The notes under the pieces were generated by a model. The model saw only the letters and a program-made list of their open reading frames with translations. It had not been told where the DNA came from and did no database searches. Position numbers and translations under genes: made by a program. 64,000 nucleotides of DNA from Candidatus Delongbacteria bacterium (GTDB taxonomy: Bacteria; UBA4055): contig JAFGVM010000031.1 of assembly GCA_016937995.1 (NCBI GenBank), positions 1-64,000 of the forward strand. Direction: 5' to 3'. Below are positions 47,847 to 58,060 of this stretch, piece after piece; within the stretch, counting starts at the first letter, position 1; each line of letters begins with the position of its first letter.

Positions 47847-49025
47847 TTATATCTCCTTTCTGAACTCTTTAATGAACATCCTCATATCTTCAAGCAATAC
47901 AGCATCAGGATTGCATCTTAGCACCATACCGTCAAGGAACATCAGACTTTTGATAATTGAAAACATACCTTTCTCAAAACTCATACCGCAGTTGACACCG
48001 AGTTTTATAGTCTGCATCATTTTTTTTGTAAGAGAGACTTCTTTTACACTTTTTCCCTTAAAATCAGAATACAGATCATTGAACTTGATCCTGAATTTTT
48101 CAAATTTTCCATCATGAATAGATATCTCAGCCATATCATTAAGGCTTTTTGCGCAATTGTCGTAATCATATTGAGAAAGAGCGTCAAAGAAGTTCAATAA
48201 TCCATGACTGAGTTTTTCGCTTACATAGCCTATAGCTCCAGTGTCCACATAATAGATCTTGCCACAGCAAGTCATAAGATTCCCGGGGTGAATGTCTCCG
48301 TGAAAAGTCCCTATATTGAACATAAAGAAACCATGCAGCTTGAATAACAGCAGAAGATCTTCGTATTTCATTTCCGTATCAAGTATTTCATCGAAAGTTT
48401 TACCAGGTATATATTCTGACACCATGATATTTTCTGATGATAGTTCTTTATATATTTTTGGGAATGCAAGTTTTGAGAGATCGAATAATTCAATGTTCTT
48501 TTCATATATTTCTTTAAGTATATCTTGTCCCTCTATTTCATTACGAAGGTCAAGCTCTCTGAGAGTATAATCCTCTATGTGTTCAAGAATTCCAATAGGA
48601 TTGAAAACTCTTGCCAGTTTAGGATAGAAAAATATCGCGAACTTAAAAAGGCGTTTTACAGCCTTAACATCTTTTTCGAACTGCTTCTTAAAATTTGATT
48701 TGATTATTTTTATTACAACTTCTTCGCCTGTCAGAAGTTTTGCTCTGTAAACCTGACCCACAGATGCTGTAGCTAGGGGAGAATCGTCAATATGGGAAAA
48801 TTTTGATCTGTCCACATTTTTTAGAACATCCTCTGATCTGACAGGGGTATTTGTTCTATAAAGTTTTGATAGTTCAATACATGTATTTTCATCAAGAAAA
48901 TCTATCCTAAGAGCATGAACCTGACCGATCTTAACTGCTAAAAGACCCATCTTCTGGATCTTATCAATGTCAGGTTTGTTACGGTAGATCATTTTTATTA
49001 GTGATATGAAACTGAAAATATTCAT
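47847..49025 (-). CDS. ABC1/UbiB-family kinase-like protein
   Basis: SPLATASVGQVYRAKLLTGEEVVIKI; TFHGDIHPGNLMTCCGKIYYVDTGAIG. Confidence 0.92.
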   Translation of the reverse strand: MNIFSFISLIKMIYRNKPDIDKIQKMGLLAVKIGQVHALRIDFLDENTCIELSKLYRTNTPVRSEDVLKNVDRSKFSHIDDSPLATASVGQVYRAKLLTGEEVVIKIIKSNFKKQFEKDVKAVKRLFKFAIFFYPKLARVFNPIGILEHIEDYTLRELDLRNEIEGQDILKEIYEKNIELFDLSKLAFPKIYKELSSENIMVSEYIPGKTFDEILDTEMKYEDLLLLFKLHGFFMFNIGTFHGDIHPGNLMTCCGKIYYVDTGAIGYVSEKLSHGLLNFFDALSQYDYDNCAKSLNDMAEISIHDGKFEKFRIKFNDLYSDFKGKSVKEVSLTKKMMQTIKLGVNCGMSFEKGMFSIIKSLMFLDGMVLRCNPDAVLLEDMRMFIKEFRKEI

Positions 49026-49450
49026 TAAAAGTACTTCATTTTTATTTTAAGTATTTGTGGATTTGAAATAATTACTTTGCTGTCATCATAGTCTGGAGGT
49101 CCGAAAGAAGTTTTTGGGTTATTTGAAACTCCGAAACCTTCAACAGGTTTTCCATACCAGGTAGTATCTATTTCATCATTGTTATTTTCATCATGATGAA
49201 TGGATACGGCATATTCACCCGGTATTAAATTTAGATCAAAATCGCATTTATTATTTATTATCAATTTGTTGAACTGCATTATGGCATTTTCAGGTTTTGA
49301 CGGGAAGCCGTCTTCTCTGTCAAATACAAGAATTCTTGCTTCTCCGGAGCTGTTTTTGAAATCTGAAACTTTAACTTTTACAATTAAAGAGTCATTTTGA
49401 GCATTAAGAAAAGAAAATAACATCAGGATCAATAATGTCAGATAGTTCAT
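49025..49450 (-). CDS. DUF2141 protein
   Basis: Signal peptide; PGEYAVSIHHDENNNDEIDTTWYGKPVEGFGVSNN. Confidence 0.85.
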   Translation of the reverse strand: MNYLTLLILMLFSFLNAQNDSLIVKVKVSDFKNSSGEARILVFDREDGFPSKPENAIMQFNKLIINNKCDFDLNLIPGEYAVSIHHDENNNDEIDTTWYGKPVEGFGVSNNPKTSFGPPDYDDSKVIISNPQILKIKMKYF

Positions 49451-50935
49451 TTATTGATCTCTTTTTATTATTAGTTCCGCAGAAATTCTGCCTGATTCAT
49501 ATATAGTGGGTAAACCGCTTCCAGGATGAGTTCCTCCGCCCACAAGATAGCAGTTCTTAAATTCTTCAAATTCATTATGCGGTCTTAAATAAAGCATCTG
49601 ACCCACATTATGTGCCAGATTAAAGGTTGCACCCAGATAAACAGAATGTTCGTTTTCCCAGTCTGAAGGAGTGACGATCTTTTCTTCAACAATATTTTCT
49701 TTTATTCCTGTATATCCGCCTTTTGTTTCAAGCAGATCAAGAACCTTATTTCTGTATTTCTCTTTTTCTTTATTCCAGTCAATGCCACTTTTATTATTTG
49801 GAACAGGAACCAGCACATAGATCGCACTTTGACCTTCAGGAGCAAGAGTTTTATCTGTAACAGAAGCATTCTGAACATAAAAAGAAATATCATCAGAAAG
49901 AACTTTTGTAATTGTTATCTCATCAACATTTTTCTTATAATCTTCAGCAAAAATGATACTGTGATGAGCAATTTCGGGATATTCTTTTTTAACACCCAGG
50001 TATAACATAAATGTTGAGCATGAATATTTCTTATTTTTTAGTTTTGTGTCTGTGTATTTTTTTCTGTCTTTTTTTTCAACAATATTTGACATTGCGTGTG
50101 CAAAATCTGCGTTTATTATTGTATGATCAGAGAATTTCTTTTCACCGTTCTCCAATTCCACACCTTTTGCGGTCCCATTCTCAACGATAACTCTTTTTAC
50201 AGGTGTTGACAGCTCGATCTTTCCGCCTAGGTCCTCGAATGCTTTACTCATTTTAAACGAGAGCTGATTTAAACCTCCCGTAATATGATAGATGCCTCCG
50301 CCATGCTCGATATATGAGATTATAGAGAAAGTACCGGGAGCACTCCATGGTGACATTCCGATATATTTAGCCTGGAAAGTGAATGCAATTCTGGTATCAG
50401 GGTCGTCAAAATATCTTGAGAGAACATTATATAAACTTGTATGAGCATCTAAATAAGGGATAGAAGTTATCAGTTGTTTTGAGAAGAAATCACTTATTTT
50501 ACCATAAGGCATAGAAAGACATGGTATAAGTTTATCGTATTTCTTTTTCTCTTTATTAAGATATTTGATATAGCCTTCAAAACTTCCAGGAGAGAATTTC
50601 TCCATAGTATCTTTCATCTTTTCCTTATCAGGAGATGGATATAATTCTCTTCCGTCATGAAATTTAAGTCTGTACATTGGATCAAGCTGAACCACATTCA
50701 CGTAATCTTCAAGTTTTTTACCTGACTTTTCAAAAACTGTTTCAAGAACATCTTTCATCATAAAAAAAGTCGGACCTATATCAAAAGTATAATCACCAAG
50801 TTTAAAATAACTGTTCCTTCCACCAACTTTGCTTTCTTTTTCATATATTGTTACTTTATAACCTTTTGATGCAAGCATCATACCTGCTGCTAGTCCACCC
50901 GGACCTGCTCCTACTATCGATACACTTTTATTCAT
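49451..50935 (-). CDS. crtI: Phytoene desaturase-family protein
   Basis: VSIVGAGPGGLAAGMMLASKGYKVTIYEKESKVGGRN; C-terminal GGGTHPGSGLPTIYESGRISAELI. Confidence 0.92.
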   Translation of the reverse strand: MNKSVSIVGAGPGGLAAGMMLASKGYKVTIYEKESKVGGRNSYFKLGDYTFDIGPTFFMMKDVLETVFEKSGKKLEDYVNVVQLDPMYRLKFHDGRELYPSPDKEKMKDTMEKFSPGSFEGYIKYLNKEKKKYDKLIPCLSMPYGKISDFFSKQLITSIPYLDAHTSLYNVLSRYFDDPDTRIAFTFQAKYIGMSPWSAPGTFSIISYIEHGGGIYHITGGLNQLSFKMSKAFEDLGGKIELSTPVKRVIVENGTAKGVELENGEKKFSDHTIINADFAHAMSNIVEKKDRKKYTDTKLKNKKYSCSTFMLYLGVKKEYPEIAHHSIIFAEDYKKNVDEITITKVLSDDISFYVQNASVTDKTLAPEGQSAIYVLVPVPNNKSGIDWNKEKEKYRNKVLDLLETKGGYTGIKENIVEEKIVTPSDWENEHSVYLGATFNLAHNVGQMLYLRPHNEFEEFKNCYLVGGGTHPGSGLPTIYESGRISAELIIKRDQ

Positions 50936-51081
50936 ATAAATTCCTATTACTCAGATTTTAAATAACAGATAATAATATAACGATAAATTTGTGTTTTTCA
51001 ATATGATATATATTTTTTTGTTAAACAAACCACAGATAAATAGCATTTGTAAATTTAATGATATCTTTGTAAATTTTATTT

Positions 51082-51789
51082 ATGAGAATATGGGACATTA
51101 ATCCGGGATATTTGAACAGGCAGAGTTTACTTGGAGAACATAGAGAGCTTCATGGTCTTGTTTCAATTATGATCAACGGTAAAAAAGGATATTCTAAACA
51201 TCCTGAAACTGTTCGCTGGCTTAAATACGGCTGGGCAATAAATACCAGACATCAGTTGTTAGCTGCAGAAATGGAGCTTAGAGGATATAAGGATAAGAGT
51301 CCGGTCGGGACAAGATCAAACAAGTTCAAATGGCCTGAAATTTTTATAGATACACCCTATGAACAGTTTAAAATACTTAAAAAGAAATATGTCGATAAGG
51401 AACCGGGTCGAATACCTTTTCCTAAAAGTGTTCAGGAGCTTTGGGCACAGCATAAATACTCTGTAATGGCAAGAGATTATAATTTATATAAAAAGATCGG
51501 AACAGAGATCAACGGAAGTGGGAAGTGTACAGTTTTGAAAGAATTATCTCAAGAATTAACGAAAATTTTAAGAATAGTGCCTGAAGATAAAGGTTTGAGA
51601 AATACACTCCAGCATATGTGGGGATATGTTTCTAAATTCAGTGATCTGACCGGGAAGGAATTAAATAACACTTCTCAAGCTAATTTCTTGAGTATCATTC
51701 AGAAGCTTGCAAAAGAAAATGACGAAAAATATCTGTTAAATTCAACTGCCTTAAGTGAACTGATGGTTTGGATTCGTTTGGCAGGTTGA
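51082..51789 (+). CDS. Pyrimidine-dimer DNA glycosylase domain fused to DUF1722/YbgA-like domain
   Basis: MRIWDINPGYLNRQSLLGEHRELHGL...GYSKHPETVRW; then LWAQHKYSVMARDYNLYKKIG...LRNTLQHMWGYVSKF. Confidence 0.8.
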   Translation: MRIWDINPGYLNRQSLLGEHRELHGLVSIMINGKKGYSKHPETVRWLKYGWAINTRHQLLAAEMELRGYKDKSPVGTRSNKFKWPEIFIDTPYEQFKILKKKYVDKEPGRIPFPKSVQELWAQHKYSVMARDYNLYKKIGTEINGSGKCTVLKELSQELTKILRIVPEDKGLRNTLQHMWGYVSKFSDLTGKELNNTSQANFLSIIQKLAKENDEKYLLNSTALSELMVWIRLAG

Positions 51790-51835
51790 TAGATTAAGCT
51801 AAAATCCTAATTTTTTATAGATGTGTAAATGAAAA

Positions 51836-51863
51836 AGGAATTTCGTTTGAAATTCTTTTTTTT
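51836..51863 (+). terminator. Rho-independent terminator
   Basis: aaggaatttcgtttgaaattctttttttt. Confidence 0.8.
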
Positions 51864-51882
51864 ATCCCACTTTCTTACCCAA

Positions 51883-51915
51883 CGCCATTATTTGTCCCTC
51901 ATACTTATCTATATT
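51883..51915 (+). promoter_or_regulatory. Shared dyad promoter, copy 1
   Basis: CGCCATTATTTGTCC-N12-TATATT upstream of 51956. Confidence 0.65.
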
Positions 51916-51955
51916 ACCTATGTAGTTACGATTTCTAAATTACAGAGGAAGCATC

Positions 51956-52171
51956 ATGTCTGAATTGAATATTGAAGTTTTATTTGAAAGCTGGCTGATC
52001 TATGATGGTAATGATCCTTCATTTAAAAAGAATAAAATAATAAGACCTACATTTTTATCATCAGATATATCAAAAAATGCAATTTCTCAAGTAGTTAATG
52101 AAATAGATGTTGAGGTAGAAATGAATGAATTTCATATACTTAACTTAAAAAAATGTAATCCCATAAAATAA
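51956..52171 (+). CDS. Hypothetical small protein
   Basis: First gene of a tight 3-gene unit with dyad promoter. Confidence 0.55.
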   Translation: MSELNIEVLFESWLIYDGNDPSFKKNKIIRPTFLSSDISKNAISQVVNEIDVEVEMNEFHILNLKKCNPIK

Positions 52172-52184
52172 AAAAGAGGAGATC

Positions 52185-52727
52185 ATGAGCAGTCTATACA
52201 GGATCATTAAAGAAAATTTAAGAAGAAATGATTTAAACGAAGTTTCCAAAAAAGCAGGTTTAAGCACTAAATTATTAACGCAAATTTTAAATGATTATTA
52301 TTTCGGTTTTATCAGCAAAATAAATCCGGTCGAACCAAGAAAATTTCTAAAAATATTATGTTCATTTACTGGTATGAAAGAATTGAAGATAAATAACCGC
52401 ATAGAGATGTTTATTAGGGATATGAACAGTTTTAAATCTTCACTCCCGTATATTTTTGTTGATACGGGTTTTGTTAGAGTTAGTCAGCCTGTTTTTGTTT
52501 TGGCACTATTTGAAAATAGTAGAAGATTTAAGATAAAACCTGAAGATGATATTGGAAATATAATCAGAGAACATTTTAAGAAAACAGAAGGAAAGCTTAA
52601 TCTGTGGGGAAAGATCAGTCAGTATTTTTATCACGATGAATTAAACAGGATCTCGGTTTATGATACCAAAGGTAATAAAATCGAAACTGATGATATAAAT
52701 GAGACATGTGCAACACTAAACATTTAA
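52185..52727 (+). CDS. Hypothetical protein with HTH-like N-terminus
   Basis: RNDLNEVSKKAGLSTKLLTQILNDYYFG. Confidence 0.5.
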   Translation: MSSLYRIIKENLRRNDLNEVSKKAGLSTKLLTQILNDYYFGFISKINPVEPRKFLKILCSFTGMKELKINNRIEMFIRDMNSFKSSLPYIFVDTGFVRVSQPVFVLALFENSRRFKIKPEDDIGNIIREHFKKTEGKLNLWGKISQYFYHDELNRISVYDTKGNKIETDDINETCATLNI

Positions 52728-52744
52728 TTTGATAAGAGAAACTT

Positions 52745-53035
52745 ATGAAGTTTGAAATAACTGATGATCTTGGAGATATTTCAGAGACTGCAATTGAAGT
52801 AAATTGGAGATTAATATCAATTGAGAAATTTAATGATATAGATCTTGAATTTCGAACCTGTTGTAACACTCTTATGTTAGGTTACTGGTTTGATTTTGAA
52901 GACAGAAAAAGATTTAAAATTGTTTGTCAGTCAAGGAATAAAGAAGGTATATATACACCTTTTGATGGTATTCTCAGAGAATTTAAAGATTCAGGATTGG
53001 AACCATTTATTCTGGAATATATCAAGAGTAATTGA
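52745..53035 (+). CDS. Hypothetical protein
   Basis: Third gene of the 51.9-53.0 kb unit; no family recognised. Confidence 0.5.
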   Translation: MKFEITDDLGDISETAIEVNWRLISIEKFNDIDLEFRTCCNTLMLGYWFDFEDRKRFKIVCQSRNKEGIYTPFDGILREFKDSGLEPFILEYIKSN

Positions 53036-53132
53036 AATAGACGAATAGCGCACCAAAAAACTGACTTTTTAAAATTATTAGTTTATATTTATGATGAATA
53101 AATATAACAAACTTTTAAAAAAGGGCTGAAGA

Positions 53133-53873
53133 ATGACTACAAAAGTAAAAAATGGTTTAATTGGATTTTTTGACATACTAGGTTATTCTTCATTTCTTGA
53201 AAATAATGAAGCTGTAATTGCAGTTGATATTATAACTGACTTGTTAAGAGAGATTCAGACTTTAAAAGAAAATGCAATTAAAACTTTTAGCATAGAAAAT
53301 ACTGTATATAGTGAAATTGTAAAAAGGATTGAATATCTTATAATAAGTGATTCTATCATCTTGTCATTAGTATGTAAAAAACGGGAAGATGAAGATAATG
53401 AATATAAAGATGAGCTAAAAGTATTTTTACTTTATAGTTCTTTTTTAATGAAAAAGCTCTTCATAAAAGGACTTCCATTAAGGGGTAGTATTGATTATGG
53501 AGAATTTGTAATAGTTGAAAACACTTTCGTGGGTAAACCGATTATTAATTCATATAAAGCTGGGAATAAGATAAATCTTGCAGCATGTTCAATATTAGAA
53601 CCTGTAGGGATTGATATTTTAAAAGATCTTGAAAATGACTTATATTTTAAATACAATACTCCTATAAGAAATGGTGAAGAAATTTCAACATTACTCCATT
53701 TTTTAATTGGTGAAGGAGAAGGTGATAATTACAAATTAGATAAAATAAAAGATTTTAAACAATTTATAATGGATTCGTTTGTGAAACATAATAAACCACT
53801 TGACAAAAAAGTTTATCAAAAAATTATAAATACAGAAATGTTTTTAAGATTTTGTAAGGCTATAACGAAATAA
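53133..53873 (+). CDS. Class III nucleotide-cyclase-like protein
   Basis: LIGFFDILGYSSFL, YLIISDSIILSLV, LPLRGSIDYGEFVIVENTFVGKPIINSYKAGNKINLAA follow the order and spacing of class III cyclase motifs. Confidence 0.6.
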   Translation: MTTKVKNGLIGFFDILGYSSFLENNEAVIAVDIITDLLREIQTLKENAIKTFSIENTVYSEIVKRIEYLIISDSIILSLVCKKREDEDNEYKDELKVFLLYSSFLMKKLFIKGLPLRGSIDYGEFVIVENTFVGKPIINSYKAGNKINLAACSILEPVGIDILKDLENDLYFKYNTPIRNGEEISTLLHFLIGEGEGDNYKLDKIKDFKQFIMDSFVKHNKPLDKKVYQKIINTEMFLRFCKAITK

Positions 53874-53900
53874 ATGAATTATAATTAAAGAAAAAGGAGA

Positions 53901-55721
53901 ATGATTATGAAGCTTCAAAAAATAATTGAACGGGTAAATCTAAACGAAATTAGTAAGTTTTATAATATCTTAACAAATCTCATACCCGAGAAGAAAGATT
54001 TGGATAAAAAAGCTGATCCTGAAAGCTTCGTAGAAATATTCAATACTAACCGAATCCGAAACCTTTACAAAGAAAGTTTAATGAAAGCTATAAAAAAGGA
54101 AGTTGACATAGATATTGCGACTGATATTCTTATACGTGATGGAAATTCCATTATGTCAATACGTTGGTTCGAAGATCTTTTTGAAAAAGAGCTGAAAGAA
54201 ATCGAACAACAAATAAATAATGTTAAAAATATTTTAGAAAAAGGTACTAAAGAAATAAATGAATTAAGAATAAGGGATTATAAAATTTATCATAATTGTG
54301 TAAAAACTGCTTTTACAAATGATTTAGAAAAAGGCAAATTAGAAAAAATAACAGATGATGAACTTACTGTTTTAAATACTCTTAAGGAATCACTGGAATT
54401 ATCTAATACAGAAGCTAGAGGAATTTATCTTTTTACAACAAACACAGATCTCAAAAAATACAGAATTGATTCTGTAATCGAAAAATTAAAATCAAATGGG
54501 ATAGGATTTTATATTACTAAAGAGAAAAATCTATATATACCAGAAGAATTTATTATTCTACTAAGAGAAATAAAAGGAATAAAGTTAGCAGAAAAATATC
54601 AAAGAAGGATTCTGATATGCCTTGATGATACAATGATTAATGAACTAAAAAGGAAGCATGGAATTAAAGCAAAAAACCGACATGAAAAAATTGAAGAATT
54701 GATTAAACAGGGTATTGATATTGAAAATGTTTTAAATACTGGAATTTTCAAAGATTCGATTAGTGAAAATGATAAGAAGAAAATTTTAAACAATATAATT
54801 GAAAACAAATTAGGTTTATACTTACAGAAATCAGGTCGATCAGTAAATGAAAAAATATCTTTATTATTACAGTATTATGAGAAAGATGAGATCGAACAAA
54901 ATATCGGGATGTCAAAAGAAGGTTATGATGAAATGATGAGGGATTTATTGAAAATTGATGGTTTCGAAAGAAAAATTAGAGATAAATTCGAACTGGATGA
55001 GAAAAAAGTAAAATTATTGAGCGAAGATTTATTGGATTATAACATAAAGCCTAAAGATATATTGTATTTATTACCGTTAAATCAAATAAAAGAATTTTGT
55101 AAGTTAAAAGGAATAAAATACCGAGGTGAAAATGTTATTCGTCAAGTATTGGAAAACTATACCAAGTCAGAAGATAGATACATTGAGAACTATACCCTAA
55201 TAGCTAAAAATGATAAAATCGGATTAAAAGAAAATGGAATATTAATCGAAAGTGGAATAGGATTATTATTTGAAAAAGTAACAAAGCAAATATTTACCAA
55301 GATGAATTTAACAGTTAATGAAGAATTAAAAAAGTCTATAAATAATAGAAAAAATAAAGCTGACATAATAATCGAGGGTGTTAACGATAAAACCATCTAT
55401 ATTGTGGAATGTAAATCTTCACAAAAAGATTTTGCAAGTTTCTCGGATACAAGCCGTCAAATAAAAGCATATGTGGAACTATATAGCAAAAAGGGATATT
55501 TTATACAAGGTGTTATATTAGTATCAAATTCTTTTACTGAAGAATTCAAAGACTCCGTAAAAACTTTTCCGACATCTAGAATTTCACTCTTAGAAGCCAT
55601 GGATTTATATGATATTTATGAAGAATATAAAAGATTAGGTTTAGAAACCTTCCCATTATCACTTTTAGGAGATAAAATTATTCTATCTGAAAATGTAATA
55701 AAAGGTTTAAGACAATTCTAA
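53901..55721 (+). CDS. Large protein with C-terminal PD-(D/E)XK nuclease-like domain
   Basis: RKNKADIIIEGVNDKTIYIVECKSSQKDFASFSDTSRQIKAYVELY. Confidence 0.7.
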   Translation: MIMKLQKIIERVNLNEISKFYNILTNLIPEKKDLDKKADPESFVEIFNTNRIRNLYKESLMKAIKKEVDIDIATDILIRDGNSIMSIRWFEDLFEKELKEIEQQINNVKNILEKGTKEINELRIRDYKIYHNCVKTAFTNDLEKGKLEKITDDELTVLNTLKESLELSNTEARGIYLFTTNTDLKKYRIDSVIEKLKSNGIGFYITKEKNLYIPEEFIILLREIKGIKLAEKYQRRILICLDDTMINELKRKHGIKAKNRHEKIEELIKQGIDIENVLNTGIFKDSISENDKKKILNNIIENKLGLYLQKSGRSVNEKISLLLQYYEKDEIEQNIGMSKEGYDEMMRDLLKIDGFERKIRDKFELDEKKVKLLSEDLLDYNIKPKDILYLLPLNQIKEFCKLKGIKYRGENVIRQVLENYTKSEDRYIENYTLIAKNDKIGLKENGILIESGIGLLFEKVTKQIFTKMNLTVNEELKKSINNRKNKADIIIEGVNDKTIYIVECKSSQKDFASFSDTSRQIKAYVELYSKKGYFIQGVILVSNSFTEEFKDSVKTFPTSRISLLEAMDLYDIYEEYKRLGLETFPLSLLGDKIILSENVIKGLRQF

Positions 55722-55794
55722 TTACGTATTTGTCAAAAGATAGCAATATATATTAGTTATCCTTTTAAATTTTAAAATTAAATAACAGTTCGTA

Positions 55795-56667
55795 ATGTTA
55801 ATTATTATGAGGAAATTAATGGGAAATAATACTACGAAACCACCATACGATGGATATGTAGAAACACTTTCAAAAAAGTTTGAATCTAGACTTAACGAAA
55901 TTGAAATTGATTATAACTTCGATTATGGAAATGAATTTGAAATTGCAATATGTGAAGTGTTAAGAAGTTTCTTGCCTGAAAAGTATGGTGTTTGTAGAGG
56001 TCATGTAGTAAATTTTAAAGGGGGAAAAATAGGAGATGATATAATCATATATGATCAACAAAAGTTTCCATCTTTAAGGATCCACGACAAGCAACAATAC
56101 GCACGCAAAGAAAATATTCCTATTGAATCGGTTTATGCATATTTTGAAGTGAAGCATTCTCTTGATGATAAAACTTACAAAAAAGCTTTAAAACAGATAA
56201 GAATCGCTAAGAAATTCTTTAGAAATAGAGATAAAGTAGATGAAGGAACATTTAACATATATTCCAAGCCTCTTGAGCAAAATGTTAAATACTGCCCAGA
56301 TTATCCAAATTATAGAAATCCAATTTATTGTGGTATTATAGCCCGAAAAACTGAGTTTGATGAAGATAAGATAAAAGAAAAAGTAAAAGAATTAAATAAG
56401 AATGACAATGAGAATGATAATCCAGATATAATTCTGATAGACAAAAATCAATACATACAAATTGGCTATAAGAAAGAAGATAAAAAAGAATTCGCACCTA
56501 CTTTATTCTTGCTAGAAGAAAAAAATCATTGCTATGAATATGAAAATAGAGAAAAATTAGCTTATGGACTTTTCCTGATATCACTAATTACAGCGTTGGA
56601 TTGGATTATATTGGGAAAAATGGAATGGATAGATTGTTTAAATCATTATGTTGATAAAAACCAATAA
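55795..56667 (+). CDS. DUF6602-like protein
   Basis: GDDIIIYDQQKFPSLRI...NIPIESVYAYFEVKHSLDDKTYKKALKQI. Confidence 0.65.
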   Translation: MLIIMRKLMGNNTTKPPYDGYVETLSKKFESRLNEIEIDYNFDYGNEFEIAICEVLRSFLPEKYGVCRGHVVNFKGGKIGDDIIIYDQQKFPSLRIHDKQQYARKENIPIESVYAYFEVKHSLDDKTYKKALKQIRIAKKFFRNRDKVDEGTFNIYSKPLEQNVKYCPDYPNYRNPIYCGIIARKTEFDEDKIKEKVKELNKNDNENDNPDIILIDKNQYIQIGYKKEDKKEFAPTLFLLEEKNHCYEYENREKLAYGLFLISLITALDWIILGKMEWIDCLNHYVDKNQ

Positions 56668-56747
56668 TAATATTTACCTTAAGTTATCAAAATTTGGCAA
56701 ACTTTAAATAATAGTATAGATTGTAAATAGAAAACAGGAAAATTAAA

Positions 56748-57893
56748 ATGTATAATTCCCTGAAAATCATATTTCTTCTCTCACTCAGCCTCTTGACAGT
56801 AGTTTATGCACAATCTTCAGCAACTCTTAACATTTATAGCTTCGCACTGAGTGATGAATCTAAAGTTAAATCTTTTAGTTTATATCTTAATAAAAAAAAG
56901 ATTGTAACATTCAAAAATGGAGAACGAATTAGTATTAAAATTCTTAACCCTAAAAATTTATCAGTCAAGATAAGAAATAGAACAACCGGATATACATATA
57001 AAACTGATTTTGATTTTAAGAATGATTATACATATTATTGGGAATTTTCAACCCTGACACAATACGCAAAAAAAGAAAGATCTGAAGCTATCGAAGAAAT
57101 GAAACAGGAAGGTACATTTTTATCTGATTCTGTTAGATTTTTAGTCGTTGATATTAAATCGGATAAATTGATTGTAAAAGACAAAAAAAATATCAGCATA
57201 GCAAAGGTTGATTTTGGTAAAGAGAAAGAAAATTTAAGCATACCTGACGAAATACCGGAAAGACCTAATCCTGTGGGTGCAAAAGAAATTGATGATTTTG
57301 TAAATAAGGCTTTTGATATTTACGAAACAACAAAAGCGTTTTCGGATCAAATCAGAAATATTAATTCCAAAATTCAAGAGCTGATGGAATTACAGAATAT
57401 TGTTGGAAATCCAATAAAAAAGGTAAAGAAAGAAGCAATGCTGATACAGAGAAATATAACTACTCTGATAAATGATTCTCAGGAATTATCAAAGTTAGCT
57501 CCGAATATTTTAAATGGAGCTAAGAGTTTAAAGTTTACAAAAATTGCTACTGCTACCAAAAATATATTATCTGCTGTCGATGCAGTAAAATGGTCTCTCA
57601 TTACACTAGGCGAGCTGATTAACGATCTTCCCGGTATTTTATCTGATATTGCAAGTTTCGAAAAAAATAATAATATTACAGATACAGAAGTAATTCTAGA
57701 AGATATCGTAGAAGTCCAACCCGATCAAGTGAATAACGAAACTTCTAATGTTTCGTTAATCGTAGTAAAAGAAAGCGAAGTCGAAACTCAAAAACTTGGT
57801 CCCGGTCAGATGATATTAACAACAGATACCAAAAAGCTACTGATCTTTGATGGAGATAAATTCAGAGAAGTAGTCTTAAAAGATTGGAAGTAA
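56748..57893 (+). CDS. Hypothetical secreted protein
   Basis: Signal peptide MYNSLKIIFLLSLSLLTVVYAQSS; coiled-coil-like middle. Confidence 0.6.
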   Translation: MYNSLKIIFLLSLSLLTVVYAQSSATLNIYSFALSDESKVKSFSLYLNKKKIVTFKNGERISIKILNPKNLSVKIRNRTTGYTYKTDFDFKNDYTYYWEFSTLTQYAKKERSEAIEEMKQEGTFLSDSVRFLVVDIKSDKLIVKDKKNISIAKVDFGKEKENLSIPDEIPERPNPVGAKEIDDFVNKAFDIYETTKAFSDQIRNINSKIQELMELQNIVGNPIKKVKKEAMLIQRNITTLINDSQELSKLAPNILNGAKSLKFTKIATATKNILSAVDAVKWSLITLGELINDLPGILSDIASFEKNNNITDTEVILEDIVEVQPDQVNNETSNVSLIVVKESEVETQKLGPGQMILTTDTKKLLIFDGDKFREVVLKDWK

Positions 57894-57955
57894 GATTGGC
57901 ATAAATGTCGCCCAAATTCCGTTTTATAACGCACCCAATTAAATATTTCTAAAAA

Positions 57956-57969
57956 GCTCCTTCGGGAGC
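57956..57969 (+). terminator. UUCG-loop hairpin, possible terminator
   Basis: GCTCC-TTCG-GGAGC followed by atttattt. Confidence 0.55.
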
Positions 57970-57995
57970 ATTTATTTCTACATTTTTCACCAAAA

Positions 57996-58028
57996 GGTCA
58001 TCATTTGACCTAGTGCTTATCATATCTT
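57996..58028 (+). promoter_or_regulatory. Shared dyad promoter, copy 2
   Basis: GGTCATCATTTGACC-N12-TATCTT upstream of 58061. Confidence 0.65.
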
Positions 58029-58060
58029 GCGTTTAAATAAAAAATTACGCAGGAGAATAT

